Source: Chryseobacterium sp. Bi04
Lineage (GTDB): Bacteria > Bacteroidota > Bacteroidia > Flavobacteriales > Weeksellaceae
Assembly: GCF_918698085.1 (NCBI RefSeq)
Contig: NZ_CAKKLP010000001.1
Coordinates: 929,143-993,142, forward strand
Direction of reading: 5' to 3'
DNA: 64,000 bases
In this document: piece after piece, positions 1 to 9,965 of the stretch
How the letters are laid out: the number at the start of each line of letters is the position of its first letter
Numbering within the stretch: the stretch's first letter is position 1
The notes under the pieces: model-generated
What the model saw: the letters and a program-made list of their open reading frames with translations, nothing else
Told to the model about the DNA's origin: nothing
Database searches by the model: none
Translations under genes and position numbers: made by a program

Positions 1-1
1 C

Positions 2-424
2 TTTTATTTTTACTATTCACAGCTTTTTAAAGGTGTTTTAAAAAAAATAGCACTGTTAAGTACATTGATATCATTAGGTTATATCATTTTTTGTACTCAT
101 TTTTTAGAAAATGATTTTGATAAGAGAATAGGAATAACAATTACCTTATTTTATATTATTAATGCAATGCTCTGGTTTTATCAGAAAATATCCTTTTTTG
201 ATGAGCATAAAATTACAAATGATCCTGTTTTCTGGATTTCTACTGCACTATTGATGTGGAGTTGTTTTTTTATTTTCAGAGTAACCCCAATGTTTTTTTT
301 CGCAGAGAATGATAACGAATTTCTGCAGTTTTTAAAAGTTGGACAAAATATTATTAACATCATGATGTATAGTATGTTTTATATATCATTACTTACATAT
401 GAAAGACAACAATCACATCAATGA
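2..424 (+). CDS. Membrane protein, 5' end outside the window (partial), paired with the histidine kinase
   Basis: The reading frame is open from the first bases of the window, so the true start lies upstream. A TTG at 65 is only an internal candidate. The visible 140 residues form three or four hydrophobic helices with short charged loops and end in a hydrophilic tail. The stop overlaps the start of the next gene in an ATGA, which implies translational coupling with the histidine kinase. Multi-helix partners without a catalytic domain are common just before such kinases in flavobacteria, so a sensing role is inferred. No family is recognised. Confidence 0.7.
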   Translation, partial: FYFYYSQLFKGVLKKIALLSTLISLGYIIFCTHFLENDFDKRIGITITLFYIINAMLWFYQKISFFDEHKITNDPVFWISTALLMWSCFFIFRVTPMFFFAENDNEFLQFLKVGQNIINIMMYSMFYISLLTYERQQSHQ

Positions 425-1209
425 CCCATATTCAGGATGATATCAAATTGGCTTACATTATTGCAATTTCAGTAATGATGTTCTTTGTCTGTTTTATTGT
501 TTTTGTGGTGTTAATGTATAATAAGAGACAGCTTTTATACCTCAAGGAGAAGCAACTTAAAGAAGCTGAACATCAAAACCAGCTTCTTCAAAAAGAACTC
601 GAAAAACAAAAGTCTATAGAGCAGGAGCGGGAACGTATCTCCCATGATATGCATGATGATCTTGGAGCAGGCATTTCGGCCCTTAAACTTCAGGCTGAAT
701 TCCTAAAACAGAAAGTGGAAAACGATGATGTGCAGGATGATATCAATGAATTGCTGAAAACCTCTGAAGAAATGAATATCTCTATGCGGGAAATGCTTTG
801 GAGCCTGAATTCAGAAAATGATACGTTGGGTAGCTTTATAGACTATGCAATTCAATATGCTGATCATTTTCTTAAAAAGACCCAAATAAAACTATGGTCA
901 GAAAGCATAGATATTGTATCAGAAATTCCCATCTCTACAGAACTGAGACGGAATCTTTTTTTATGTTTGAAAGAAGCGGTTAATAATGGGTATAAGCATA
1001 GCCGCGCAGATGAACTGAAACTTTCATTTTCCCAGGAAAAAAATGTCTTTACTATGAAAATATCAGATAACGGGATTGGAATCTCCGAAGGGCAGCGGGA
1101 AGGAAATGGCTTTCGGAATATGAGAAGAAGGATGAATGAACAAGGTGGTGAGTTTGAACAGTCCTCCGGAGAATCGGGAACCTGCTTACTCTTTAAGATA
1201 ACACTGTAA
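421..1209 (+). CDS. Sensor histidine kinase, NarL/LiaS type (HisKA_3 + HATPase_c)
   Basis: This is a membrane-bound sensor kinase of a two-component system. One transmembrane helix lies at about residues 10-33, followed by a charged coiled coil (about 38-72). The HisKA_3 dimerisation motif ERISHDMHDDLG follows, and His78 is the probable phosphoacceptor. The HATPase_c domain shows an N-box (KEAVNNGYKHS), the G1 motif SDNGIGIS and a GNGFRNM motif near the end. At 262 residues it has no extracellular domain of its own, so sensing probably depends on the membrane protein encoded just upstream with a 4-nt overlap. No response regulator follows before the terminator, so a LuxR-type partner is expected upstream or elsewhere. 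The kinase assignment is secure; the stimulus is unknown. Confidence 0.92.
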   Translation: MTHIQDDIKLAYIIAISVMMFFVCFIVFVVLMYNKRQLLYLKEKQLKEAEHQNQLLQKELEKQKSIEQERERISHDMHDDLGAGISALKLQAEFLKQKVENDDVQDDINELLKTSEEMNISMREMLWSLNSENDTLGSFIDYAIQYADHFLKKTQIKLWSESIDIVSEIPISTELRRNLFLCLKEAVNNGYKHSRADELKLSFSQEKNVFTMKISDNGIGISEGQREGNGFRNMRRRMNEQGGEFEQSSGESGTCLLFKITL

Positions 1210-1229
1210 ATAATTATTAGCTTTTTTTG

Positions 1230-1262
1230 AACAGCATCATTTTAAATGGTGCTGTTTTCTTT
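1230..1262 (+). terminator. Rho-independent terminator after the histidine kinase
   Basis: A strong hairpin begins AACAGCATCA and returns as TGGTGCTGTT, giving a 10-bp stem with one wobble pair, followed by a T-rich tail. It ends the sensor operon. Confidence 0.85.
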
Positions 1263-1399
1263 TTATAATCACCCTTTTGGGTAATTGACAGGCGTGTTTT
1301 TTAGGCGGAAATTTGAGATATAAAACAAATAGCCATGAAATTTCTTTTACAAGATCGTTAACTCATTCTCCCAATAAACAATAATTAAAAACTAAGATC

Positions 1400-1693
1400 A
1401 TGAAAAAATTAACCATTCAAGGAACATGCACAGGTGTAAATAATATGGCAATAATTGATGTATTCAGTTCTAATGCCACCAATAAACCCTATGATGTAAG
1501 AAAAGTATTCTACAAAAGTTTCATTTTTGAGCTTGATGACCTGGAGCCAGGGACTTCATACATTGTGGATATTACAGGATTTACGTTTGGAACATTTGAA
1601 ATGAACATCACAGGTGATATTGCAAAACCTGTTCAGGCTTCATTCTCAAATACAGATTTTTCACCAGGATATATCATAAAAACAAAGAAATGA
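1400..1693 (+). CDS. Small hypothetical protein, 97 aa
   Basis: No family was recognised. The protein has no signal peptide and alternates short hydrophobic and polar stretches, which suggests an all-beta domain. The stretch LEPGTSYIVDITGF resembles a strand-turn-strand of a fibronectin-like sandwich, but that is only an impression. Its stop overlaps the next gene's start in ATGA, so the two are co-translated and may work together. The ATG is preceded by an A-rich leader typical of this phylum. Confidence 0.65.
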   Translation: MKKLTIQGTCTGVNNMAIIDVFSSNATNKPYDVRKVFYKSFIFELDDLEPGTSYIVDITGFTFGTFEMNITGDIAKPVQASFSNTDFSPGYIIKTKK

Positions 1694-3129
1694 AAACAAT
1701 AGGTAATATCATAGTATTTGTGTTTTTATGTTTCAGCTGTTGTATAAAAGCACAAAAGAAAGAGATAGAAATATTATCAAAAGATAAAGCTGAGATCAAT
1801 AAAGCTATTAATCTTTACAAAACAGATAATACAAAAGAAATCCTGACAACATTTCTTAGAACGGCATTGAACAACATTACAAGTGAAGAGAAATCATTCA
1901 GTATTAATACAACATTGTATGCCATTGATTCCTTATTCCATCTTTCAAAAGATGAACCCAGTGATTTTATTAAGCAAACCTCATTTGATTTTAAGCTAAA
2001 AGCCAACGAACAAAATTCAGTATCGAGTATTTATTTTGGATTTACAACTGCAATTGTTAATAATAAAGATTTAAAAACAAAAAAATTGGATTCCAAAGAT
2101 TTTGCAGCCCTTGAAAAGAATGTGTTTATACAGGCTGATATTAAAAAATCACTGTATGCTTTACTCCTAAAAAAAGAAGAAATAAGTAATCAGAAAATTG
2201 ATTCGGTAAAAGCGCAGATCAATACGATATTGCAATCATTACATAAGAGCTCAAAATATGAGGATACATGCTTTGCCCAGACAAAAATAAGCAAACGATT
2301 ACGGGCTTTATTTTCAAAGGTGAATTTAAGCCATGAAGAAAGCCAATCGAAACAAGTAGAATTTGATGATGTATTGGAAGGGTTAGAAGATAAGGAAATA
2401 AGCAAAGTACAGACAGATATAGATGGGGAACTGGAAGCACTAAAAGACTATATCAATACTAAAGAACTGGAATCTTTAAACAAAAAATGGGACGATGCTA
2501 AAGAAAAAAGCGATTTTATGGCGCTTACAAATGATATTAACCAAATTAATTTTGATGGTGATGTTTTTAGAGAAGTCACAAAAGATGAAGATTATAAGAG
2601 AATTGTAAAAAACTACCGGGAAGGAAAAGACCCTCTTAAAATGCTGCATAAAGAAGTTGCTGAAACCTATTCAAGAAGAATGCTCTGGACCGTTTCTCCG
2701 GCTATGGAGTACGACAGAGAAAATAAACAGGGAATTTATAATATGGCAACAAAAATGACGGTAGGGATTTCTAATAAACTCCAAAGAAAACCCTGGGAAA
2801 TAGAAGCCAATGCCACATTTAAAGTTTCTAAAGATACACTGAACCAAGCCACAAATTATGATAATCAGGTAGGTTTAATCAATTTTGGGATGAATAAAGT
2901 GTTACTTGAGAATAAAGATAACGAACCCAAGATGGAATTTAAGTTCTTCACTCAGTTAGAACACCAGTTCGGAAAAACTTACAATTCTCCAAAAAGTATT
3001 TTCAGTCTCAATTCTACTTTAAGAATAAACCTGTTCAAAGCTGTTTGGCTGCCGATAACAGTGAAATATGATCCGGATAACGGAAATCTTTTTGGCTTTT
3101 TTTCCATAGCAGCGAACCTGTCTGACTGA
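1690..3129 (+). CDS. Hypothetical secreted protein, 479 aa
   Basis: A signal peptide of about 21 residues ends in KA|Q, typical of flavobacterial exported proteins. Two cysteines sit in the hydrophobic core, but no good lipobox is formed. Residues about 25-330 are highly charged and mostly helical, rich in Lys, Glu and Asp. The last 140 residues alternate strands with aromatic ends and resemble a small outer-membrane or membrane-associated beta domain. The start overlaps the preceding 97-aa gene by four bases. No known domain was recognised. The reading frame is convincing because of its length, signal peptide and codon use; the function is unknown. Confidence 0.7.
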   Translation: MKTIGNIIVFVFLCFSCCIKAQKKEIEILSKDKAEINKAINLYKTDNTKEILTTFLRTALNNITSEEKSFSINTTLYAIDSLFHLSKDEPSDFIKQTSFDFKLKANEQNSVSSIYFGFTTAIVNNKDLKTKKLDSKDFAALEKNVFIQADIKKSLYALLLKKEEISNQKIDSVKAQINTILQSLHKSSKYEDTCFAQTKISKRLRALFSKVNLSHEESQSKQVEFDDVLEGLEDKEISKVQTDIDGELEALKDYINTKELESLNKKWDDAKEKSDFMALTNDINQINFDGDVFREVTKDEDYKRIVKNYREGKDPLKMLHKEVAETYSRRMLWTVSPAMEYDRENKQGIYNMATKMTVGISNKLQRKPWEIEANATFKVSKDTLNQATNYDNQVGLINFGMNKVLLENKDNEPKMEFKFFTQLEHQFGKTYNSPKSIFSLNSTLRINLFKAVWLPITVKYDPDNGNLFGFFSIAANLSD

Positions 3130-3195
3130 TAGTTGTTAGTGTCTTTTAAGTCTATTCTGAAAAAATGGAAAATTAGAAAAAGTGTAAGTATGATA

Positions 3196-3232
3196 AAACC
3201 TTTTTTGAAACAAATCAAAGAAGGTTTTTTTC
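3196..3232 (+). terminator. Rho-independent terminator after the 97-aa/479-aa pair
   Basis: AAACCTTTTTTGA pairs with TCAAAGAAGGTTT around a 6-nt loop (13 bp, one wobble) and is followed by a T tract. Confidence 0.85.
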
Positions 3233-3380
3233 TTGTATTAAATGGGACGGGGAATAAAATTAGGAAATGGTTCTCCCGTTTTTGAATTCTTACTTATCAT
3301 AATATTGAAATTAACTAAAATTTAACTCAGAATAATTTTAAAATAACACCTCGAAATACCCCTAAAAGTTAAATTTTGAT

Positions 3381-3388
3381 TAAATTTG
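3381..3388 (+). promoter_or_regulatory. Probable -7 element of the eno promoter
   Basis: TAAATTTG matches the Bacteroidetes TAnnTTTG element and lies 22 nt before the eno start codon. A clear TTG -33 element was not found at the usual distance. Confidence 0.5.
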
Positions 3389-3406
3389 TATAAACTAAAA
3401 AAATAA

Positions 3407-4702
<1,296 letters not shown>

Positions 4703-4717
4703 TTGAATTTATAAATA

Positions 4718-4749
4718 ACGGCAAGCGATAATTTTTGTTTGCCGTATTT
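4718..4749 (+). terminator. Terminator after eno
   Basis: ACGGCAAGC and GTTTGCCGT form an imperfect 9-bp stem with a 10-nt loop, followed by ATTTTAT. The T tract is short, so efficiency is uncertain. Confidence 0.6.
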
Positions 4750-4785
4750 TATGGAAAGTGGTATATTTAAAAAAAATAATAAATA

Positions 4786-6072
4786 ATGTCAGACAACAAA
4801 GTAATATTGAATTACGACGGTAATTCATATGAATATCCTATCGTGGATAGTACTATCGGAGACAGAGGGATTGATATTTCAAAATTAAGAGACCAGACAG
4901 GTTTAATCACTCTGGATTTAGGTTACAAAAATACAGGAGCTACTATTAGCGACATCACTTACTTAGACGGAGATAAAGGGGAGCTATTCTACAGAGGTTA
5001 TCCAATCGAGCAGATTGCTGAGAAATCTAACTTCACAGAAGTAATGTACCTTTTATTACATGGAGAATTACCTACTCAGGATCAATTTACTTCTTTCGAC
5101 ACCAATATTAAAAAATATAACTTCATCGCAGATGAGATGAAAAAGATCATTGATGTTTTTCCTCGTTCTGCTCACCCTATGGGAGTTTTATCTTCTATGA
5201 CTTCTGCATTGACAGCTTTTAACCCTAAAGCCGTTAACGTAAACTCTAAAGAAGAAATGGATCACGCTGCTGAGCTGATGATCGCTAAATTCTCTCACCT
5301 TTGTGCTTGGACATACAGAAAAACTCAAGGTTTACCATTAAACCACGGGGATAACAATCTAAGCTATGTAGAGAACTTCTACAAAATGGCATTCAGATTA
5401 CCAAACGCTGATTTCGAAATCGATCCGGTAGTAGTCAATGCATTAGATAAATTATTAATCCTTCACGCTGACCACGAGCAAAACTGTTCTACTTCTACAG
5501 TAAGAATGGTAGGTTCTGCACACACTGGTCTTTTCGCTTCTATCTCTGCTGGAGTATCTGCACTTTGGGGACCTCTTCACGGTGGTGCTAACCAGGCAGT
5601 AATCGAAATGCTTGAGCTTATCGAGAAAGACGGTGGTGATGTATCCAAATATGTGGCTAAAGCTAAAGATAAAAATGATAACTTCCGTCTAATGGGATTC
5701 GGACACAGAGTTTACAAAAACTTCGACCCAAGAGCGAAAATCATTAAAAAAGCAGCTGACGATATCCTTACTGCACTGGGGATTCAGGATAAAGCTCTGG
5801 ACATTGCCATGCAGTTAGAAAGAGTAGCTCTTGAGGATGAGTACTTCATCGAAAGAAAACTATATCCAAACGTAGACTTCTACTCAGGTATTATCTACAG
5901 AGCATTAGGAATTCCTACAGAAATGTTTACAGTAATGTTTGCATTAGGAAGACTTCCGGGATGGATTTCCCAATGGAAAGAGATGAGACTGAAAGGAGAC
6001 CCAATCGGAAGACCAAGACAGGTTTACCAAGGAGCTCAGGAAAGAAACTACATCGATATTGCAAGCAGATAA
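4786..6072 (+). CDS. gltA: Citrate synthase
   Basis: This enzyme condenses oxaloacetate and acetyl-CoA to citrate at the entry of the TCA cycle. The 428-residue length fits the type II (GltA) family. It shows an N-terminal beta domain, the motif HADHEQNCSTSTVR, the catalytic region GPLHGGAN, the signature GFGHRVYKNFDPRA with the active-site His, and a C-terminal PGWISQW segment. The ATG follows AATAATAAATA, an A-rich Bacteroidetes leader. It is followed by a strong terminator, so it is probably transcribed alone or with read-through from eno. Confidence 0.98.
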   Translation: MSDNKVILNYDGNSYEYPIVDSTIGDRGIDISKLRDQTGLITLDLGYKNTGATISDITYLDGDKGELFYRGYPIEQIAEKSNFTEVMYLLLHGELPTQDQFTSFDTNIKKYNFIADEMKKIIDVFPRSAHPMGVLSSMTSALTAFNPKAVNVNSKEEMDHAAELMIAKFSHLCAWTYRKTQGLPLNHGDNNLSYVENFYKMAFRLPNADFEIDPVVVNALDKLLILHADHEQNCSTSTVRMVGSAHTGLFASISAGVSALWGPLHGGANQAVIEMLELIEKDGGDVSKYVAKAKDKNDNFRLMGFGHRVYKNFDPRAKIIKKAADDILTALGIQDKALDIAMQLERVALEDEYFIERKLYPNVDFYSGIIYRALGIPTEMFTVMFALGRLPGWISQWKEMRLKGDPIGRPRQVYQGAQERNYIDIASR

Positions 6073-6091
6073 TCTTTCATTTTATCATATT

Positions 6092-6126
6092 AAAATCCCA
6101 AAGCACGCTTTGGGATTTTTTATTTT
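6092..6126 (+). terminator. Terminator after gltA
   Basis: ATCCCAAAGC and GCTTTGGGAT form a perfect stem with a very short loop, followed by a T-rich tail. Confidence 0.9.
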
Positions 6127-6138
6127 TTCAGGATCAGA

Positions 6139-6247
6139 AGCTATTTCCCGCTATCCACTCATACTCCTCACTCCAATACCTTATCACCCCCATATCCTCC
6201 GGCTTTCCAGCTTATGTTGCGGGGTAACCGTTACTATAGGGGCTAAG
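6139..6247. repeat. Intergenic repeat A, copy 1 (about 108 nt)
   Basis: This segment matches 62961-63068 in sequence and length. The shared ends are CCCGCTATCCACTCATACTCC on the left and GCGGGGTA.CCGTTACTAT.GGGGCTA on the right. The central 30-40 nt differ. It has no coding potential and sits just past the gltA terminator. It looks like a dispersed, structured intergenic repeat. Confidence 0.8.
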
Positions 6248-6256
6248 AGTATAGAG

Positions 6257-6298
6257 GTGAGTAATAGGTAATGAATAATAAGTGATAAATAATCAATA
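6257..6298. repeat. Degenerate heptanucleotide array (6 units)
   Basis: Successive 7-mers read GTGAGTA, ATAGGTA, ATGAATA, ATAAGTG, ATAAATA, ATCAATA. The array lies between repeats A and B, as does the array of the second composite copy near 63.1 kb. Confidence 0.7.
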
Positions 6299-6390
6299 CA
6301 ACTATTCTCATTATGACCCTTAGTCTTTGTCTATATTATATCTTTTCCGGCCCAAGGATATAAATAATGTTTTATCCATAACGTTTATCA

Positions 6391-6455
6391 TTCAATAGAA
6401 ACGGGCTTTAGCCTGTTAATAAATAGAAAAAAATCCACTGGCTTTAGCCAAAACC
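6391..6455. repeat. Intergenic repeat B, copy 1 (GGCTTTAGCC unit)
   Basis: TTCAATAG.AAC, then GGGCTTTAGCC, a variable A-rich spacer and ATCCACTGGCTTTAGCCAAAACC. It aligns end to end with 63217-63282. GGCTTTAGCC occurs twice here and is close to palindromic around TTTA. The remaining 150 nt up to the next gene hold only AT-rich sequence with further AAAGCTAAA fragments. Confidence 0.75.
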
Positions 6456-6613
6456 TAAAAAATATTTATCTATTTGAATTTCAATTCAATAATTTATTAA
6501 ATTTACTGACTAAAGCTAAATGAATAAGCTAAATGAATTAAAACGAACTTAAAGTTTATTTCTATGGGTGGCTTTGTAACCTATTTCTGTAAAAAAATAA
6601 AAATTAGTAAATC

Positions 6614-7675
6614 ATGACCTTTGGACAACAGATGTTATTTTTCTTCAGTGCAGTAGGAGCCTTCAATGGGCTTTTGCTTGGAATTTACCTGTTGTTTGTC
6701 AAAAAGCTGAAATATCTTCCGGATTTTTTCCTGGGGCTTCTGCTGTTGATGCTAAGTCTAAGAGTTGGAACTTCAGTAGGTATCTATTTCTATCCGGACT
6801 TACCGAGGATTATTCCACATTTGGGACTGTCAGCATTGTTCTTTACAGGTCCTGCCTTATTGTATTACATTAAATCTTCCTTTCAGCAGGAAGACTTTGA
6901 TTTGAGAAGCTGCCGGCGGTTTTTTGGAATATTAACCCTTATTTTAGGAGCTGTAGGATTACTGTATTTATTCTTTCCGGTTACATGGGATCATTATTTT
7001 GGAACTTTTATTTATACAGCCTGGTCAGTATTTGTATTTCTGGCCATATACCAGTATTATATATTGTCAAAGCAGAATAGTAAAACTGCCAACAAATTTG
7101 TTCTTCCGGTACTGATCAGTAATGTGATTATCTTTTTGACATATCAGCTGATCTCTACAGGTTGGGTGGCGATCTATTGTGCAGGAGGAAGCCTGGTGTT
7201 TTCATTTGTATTGTATGCTAATTTTCTCATTTTATTTAACAAAAACCATCAACAGGTTTCTACCAAAGAACTTAATAAGTATTCTAATAAGAAAATCTCT
7301 GAAGAACGGGCAGACAGTTTTGTTTCAAAGCTGGAACGATTGATGAATTCAGAAGAACTGTATAAAAATCCAAATCTGAAATTAAGTGATCTCGCTTCCA
7401 GAATGAATATGTCTGCTCATCAGCTCTCCCAGTTGCTGAATGACAATCTGGGAAAAAGCTTTTCCACATATATCAATGAATACAGAATTGATGAAGCCTG
7501 TGAAAAAATTGAAAATGGGTCCTGTTTAAAGATTGAAGAGATAGGATATGAAGTGGGATTCAATTCCAAGTCTACATTTTTCTCTACATTTAAGAGATTT
7601 AAAAATACTACGCCTCTTTTGTATAAGCAATTGCAAGCCCCTTCTGATTCTAAGTTTCAGAGTTCAAATTTATAA
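6614..7675 (+). CDS. Membrane-anchored AraC-family transcriptional regulator
   Basis: The first 215 residues form six or seven hydrophobic helices. After a linker, residues about 240-345 form a double helix-turn-helix AraC domain, visible in LKLSDLASRMNMSAHQLSQLL and in IEEIGYEVGFNSKSTFFSTFKRF. This layout of a membrane sensor fused to an AraC domain is frequent in Bacteroidetes. The gene sits 79 nt before an outer-membrane barrel gene on the same strand, and regulation of that neighbour is a reasonable inference. The ATG is chosen because the first helix begins immediately after it. Confidence 0.92.
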   Translation: MTFGQQMLFFFSAVGAFNGLLLGIYLLFVKKLKYLPDFFLGLLLLMLSLRVGTSVGIYFYPDLPRIIPHLGLSALFFTGPALLYYIKSSFQQEDFDLRSCRRFFGILTLILGAVGLLYLFFPVTWDHYFGTFIYTAWSVFVFLAIYQYYILSKQNSKTANKFVLPVLISNVIIFLTYQLISTGWVAIYCAGGSLVFSFVLYANFLILFNKNHQQVSTKELNKYSNKKISEERADSFVSKLERLMNSEELYKNPNLKLSDLASRMNMSAHQLSQLLNDNLGKSFSTYINEYRIDEACEKIENGSCLKIEEIGYEVGFNSKSTFFSTFKRFKNTTPLLYKQLQAPSDSKFQSSNL

Positions 7676-7726
7676 TTTCGTACTGCGGAATTTAAACTTC
7701 AAAACCCTATTCTTACTGCAAGCCAA

Positions 7727-7734
7727 TACTTTTG
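7727..7734 (+). promoter_or_regulatory. Possible -7 element upstream of the barrel gene
   Basis: TACTTTTG matches TAnnTTTG and ends 20 nt before the start codon at 7755. No clear TTG lies at the usual -33 position, so the element is tentative. Confidence 0.4.
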
Positions 7735-7754
7735 ATTCATAAAATTTAAAATTT

Positions 7755-9929
7755 ATGAATATCAAATTATGGGTGCTTCTGTTGCTTGTGTTTCTGTCAA
7801 CTTCTGGAAAAGCTCAGGATGTTTTAAAAGGAAAGGTCTCAGATTCTCTTACTCACATAAAATCTGCAACGACAAATATTTCAGAAGTGATTATCCAATC
7901 TGCTTCACGAAATCTAAAGTTAAATAATGGAAATATAGTGATGGCTGTTTCCGGTAATAAAGATTTTAAAACATCAACAAATCTTCTTGAAGTTCTTAGG
8001 AAAACTCCGGGAGTTTCGGTAGATCAGGAAAACGGAATTTTTATTGGGGGAAGACTAACCCCCGCAATATTTATTGACGGAAAACCTGTAGTGATGAGTA
8101 ACCAGGAATTACAGGCGTATCTACGGTCACTGTCACCAGAAATGGTAGAATCAATAGAAGTCAATTCCAATCCTTCTTCAAAATATGATGCTGAATTCAA
8201 GGGTATCATTGATATTAAATTAAAAAAGAATACCAATCTTGGCTGGAAGGGAAGCTATAATGGAAATCTTTATGTCAATAAATTCAGTTTCCGGGAGAAT
8301 TCTCTGAATTTAACTTATAATACAGAAAAGATTGCTTATAATTTGCAAGCAGGATACACTGACGGAATCTCAAGATATCGTTATCAGGCACTGCAGCGGC
8401 TGGCCAATACGAACATTATGCGAACCAATACCGATCAGGAAGATATGGGAACAGTCTATAGCATTCAAGCCGGCGCAGATTTCAGGCTGAATGATAAGAA
8501 CCGGGCAAGTGTAAATCTAAGAGGGAATTTCCGGGAAAATGACCGTATCCGTTCAGGATCTTTATATACCACTGACAAAAGTGAAACGAAACTTGTTTCT
8601 CATACCGAAAGTGAAAATCCAATCGCTTATTCCCAGGATAATTACGGGATAACAGCCAGTTATTCTTTTCAAAATAAAGGCTTTAAAATTGATCTTTTGG
8701 GTAATTATCTCTCCGTTAAGAACAAACAGCAGGACGATTTTATCAATAGAAATAAAGGCTCATCAGAATTATTATCCTACTGGAAATCTGATCTTTTTAA
8801 TAAAATTGGTATTTACACGGGCCAAATTGATGCTTCCCAAAAGATTGGAAACGCAGATATAGAAGCAGGAATTAAATACAGTCAGTCCGATACCAATAAC
8901 AATATCAGGTATGATACCTTATCAGTAGCTGGACAGTTTACATTTGACCCGGCAAGAAGCAATATATTTTCGTATAAAGAGAAAATATGGGCTGGTTATT
9001 TGGCTTACAGGCAAAAATTTGGAAAGCTTCAGATCAATGCAGGAATACGGTTTGAAAACACAAACAGTATTTCTAATGCAGTTACGGTAGATTCTATCGT
9101 CTCAAGAAATTATTTGGAATGGCTGCCTTCTTTCAGTGCAAGCTATACCATTGATACCTCTAATGAGCTGTCTTTTTCTTACAGCAGAAAAATAACCAGA
9201 CCTGTTTTTTTACAGCTTAATCCCTTCCGGTTTTATTTCAGCCCGTTGAATTACTGGATAGGAAATCCTTATCTGTTACCTTCTTTTACTAGCCAGATCA
9301 AGGCTACTTACCGACACAAAAACTGGATCACAAGTTTTACCATTGGAAAAGAAAAAGATGTAATGACACGATATCCGCTGTATAATCCGGAAACCAATGT
9401 ACTGGAATACTTGGGAACCAATCTTCCTTACCGGAAATTTGCCGCTCTGGAAACCAGTTTTCCCGTTAAAATTAATAAGTGGTGGAGCGTAACAAGCCAG
9501 TTTGCAGGATACTATAACTATGAATTCAGACCCTATCTTGACGAGGTTTTTGCATTGAAGATCTATAATTATGAAATCAGACTGAACCAGGTTTTTACTC
9601 TGCCTAAAGGATATACCATTACTCTGTTTGCGAATTATGAATCCAAAACCGGTAACAGCCTTTACATCATAAAACCACGTTACACAGTAGATCTTTCAGT
9701 CCAAAAATTTTGGCTGGATAACAAACTGAACACCAAAATTGGTTATAATAATATTCTTGATTCTTATGATCAGCGCCTGGAATTCCGGCATAAACAGATT
9801 ATGGATAATCGTTTTACCCATTGGTGGGATAGCAGCCGCTTCTTTCTCTCATTGAGTTATAATTTTGGAAGCTCAAAATACCAGAATAAAGAAATTCAGA
9901 AGACAGAAGAAGAGAATAGGGCAAGATAA
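7755..9929 (+). CDS. TonB-dependent-receptor-like outer membrane beta-barrel protein
   Basis: A signal peptide (to about residue 20, GKA|Q) precedes a plug-like domain (about 45-155). The plug contains LLEVLRKTPGVSVD, IFIDGKPVVMS and the segment VESIEVNSNPSSKYDAEFKGIIDIKLKKN, a typical plug end. The rest is a large barrel of alternating strands with aromatic girdles and a C-terminal LSLSYNFGSSKY. It has neither an N-terminal carboxypeptidase-regulatory domain nor an obvious TonB box, as in the OMP_b-brl_3 group. It shares architecture with the pair at 22.8-27.4 kb. The substrate is unknown; the AraC neighbour may control it. Confidence 0.88.
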   Translation: MNIKLWVLLLLVFLSTSGKAQDVLKGKVSDSLTHIKSATTNISEVIIQSASRNLKLNNGNIVMAVSGNKDFKTSTNLLEVLRKTPGVSVDQENGIFIGGRLTPAIFIDGKPVVMSNQELQAYLRSLSPEMVESIEVNSNPSSKYDAEFKGIIDIKLKKNTNLGWKGSYNGNLYVNKFSFRENSLNLTYNTEKIAYNLQAGYTDGISRYRYQALQRLANTNIMRTNTDQEDMGTVYSIQAGADFRLNDKNRASVNLRGNFRENDRIRSGSLYTTDKSETKLVSHTESENPIAYSQDNYGITASYSFQNKGFKIDLLGNYLSVKNKQQDDFINRNKGSSELLSYWKSDLFNKIGIYTGQIDASQKIGNADIEAGIKYSQSDTNNNIRYDTLSVAGQFTFDPARSNIFSYKEKIWAGYLAYRQKFGKLQINAGIRFENTNSISNAVTVDSIVSRNYLEWLPSFSASYTIDTSNELSFSYSRKITRPVFLQLNPFRFYFSPLNYWIGNPYLLPSFTSQIKATYRHKNWITSFTIGKEKDVMTRYPLYNPETNVLEYLGTNLPYRKFAALETSFPVKINKWWSVTSQFAGYYNYEFRPYLDEVFALKIYNYEIRLNQVFTLPKGYTITLFANYESKTGNSLYIIKPRYTVDLSVQKFWLDNKLNTKIGYNNILDSYDQRLEFRHKQIMDNRFTHWWDSSRFFLSLSYNFGSSKYQNKEIQKTEEENRAR

Positions 9930-9933
9930 AAGA

Positions 9934-9957
9934 AAACCTGCTTGAAAAAGCAGGTTC
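9934..9957. terminator. Bidirectional terminator between the barrel gene and the small peptide gene
   Basis: AACCTGCTT and AAGCAGGTT form a 9-bp stem around GAAA. On the minus strand it is followed by TTTTCTTTT, so it best serves the peptide gene; it can also stop the barrel transcript. Confidence 0.8.
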
Positions 9958-9965
9958 TTAATTTA

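Noticed and set aside
6059..6271. Open frames running through the gltA terminator and repeat A
   Set aside because: They consist of terminator and non-coding repeat sequence, and the second copy of the repeat does not keep the frame.
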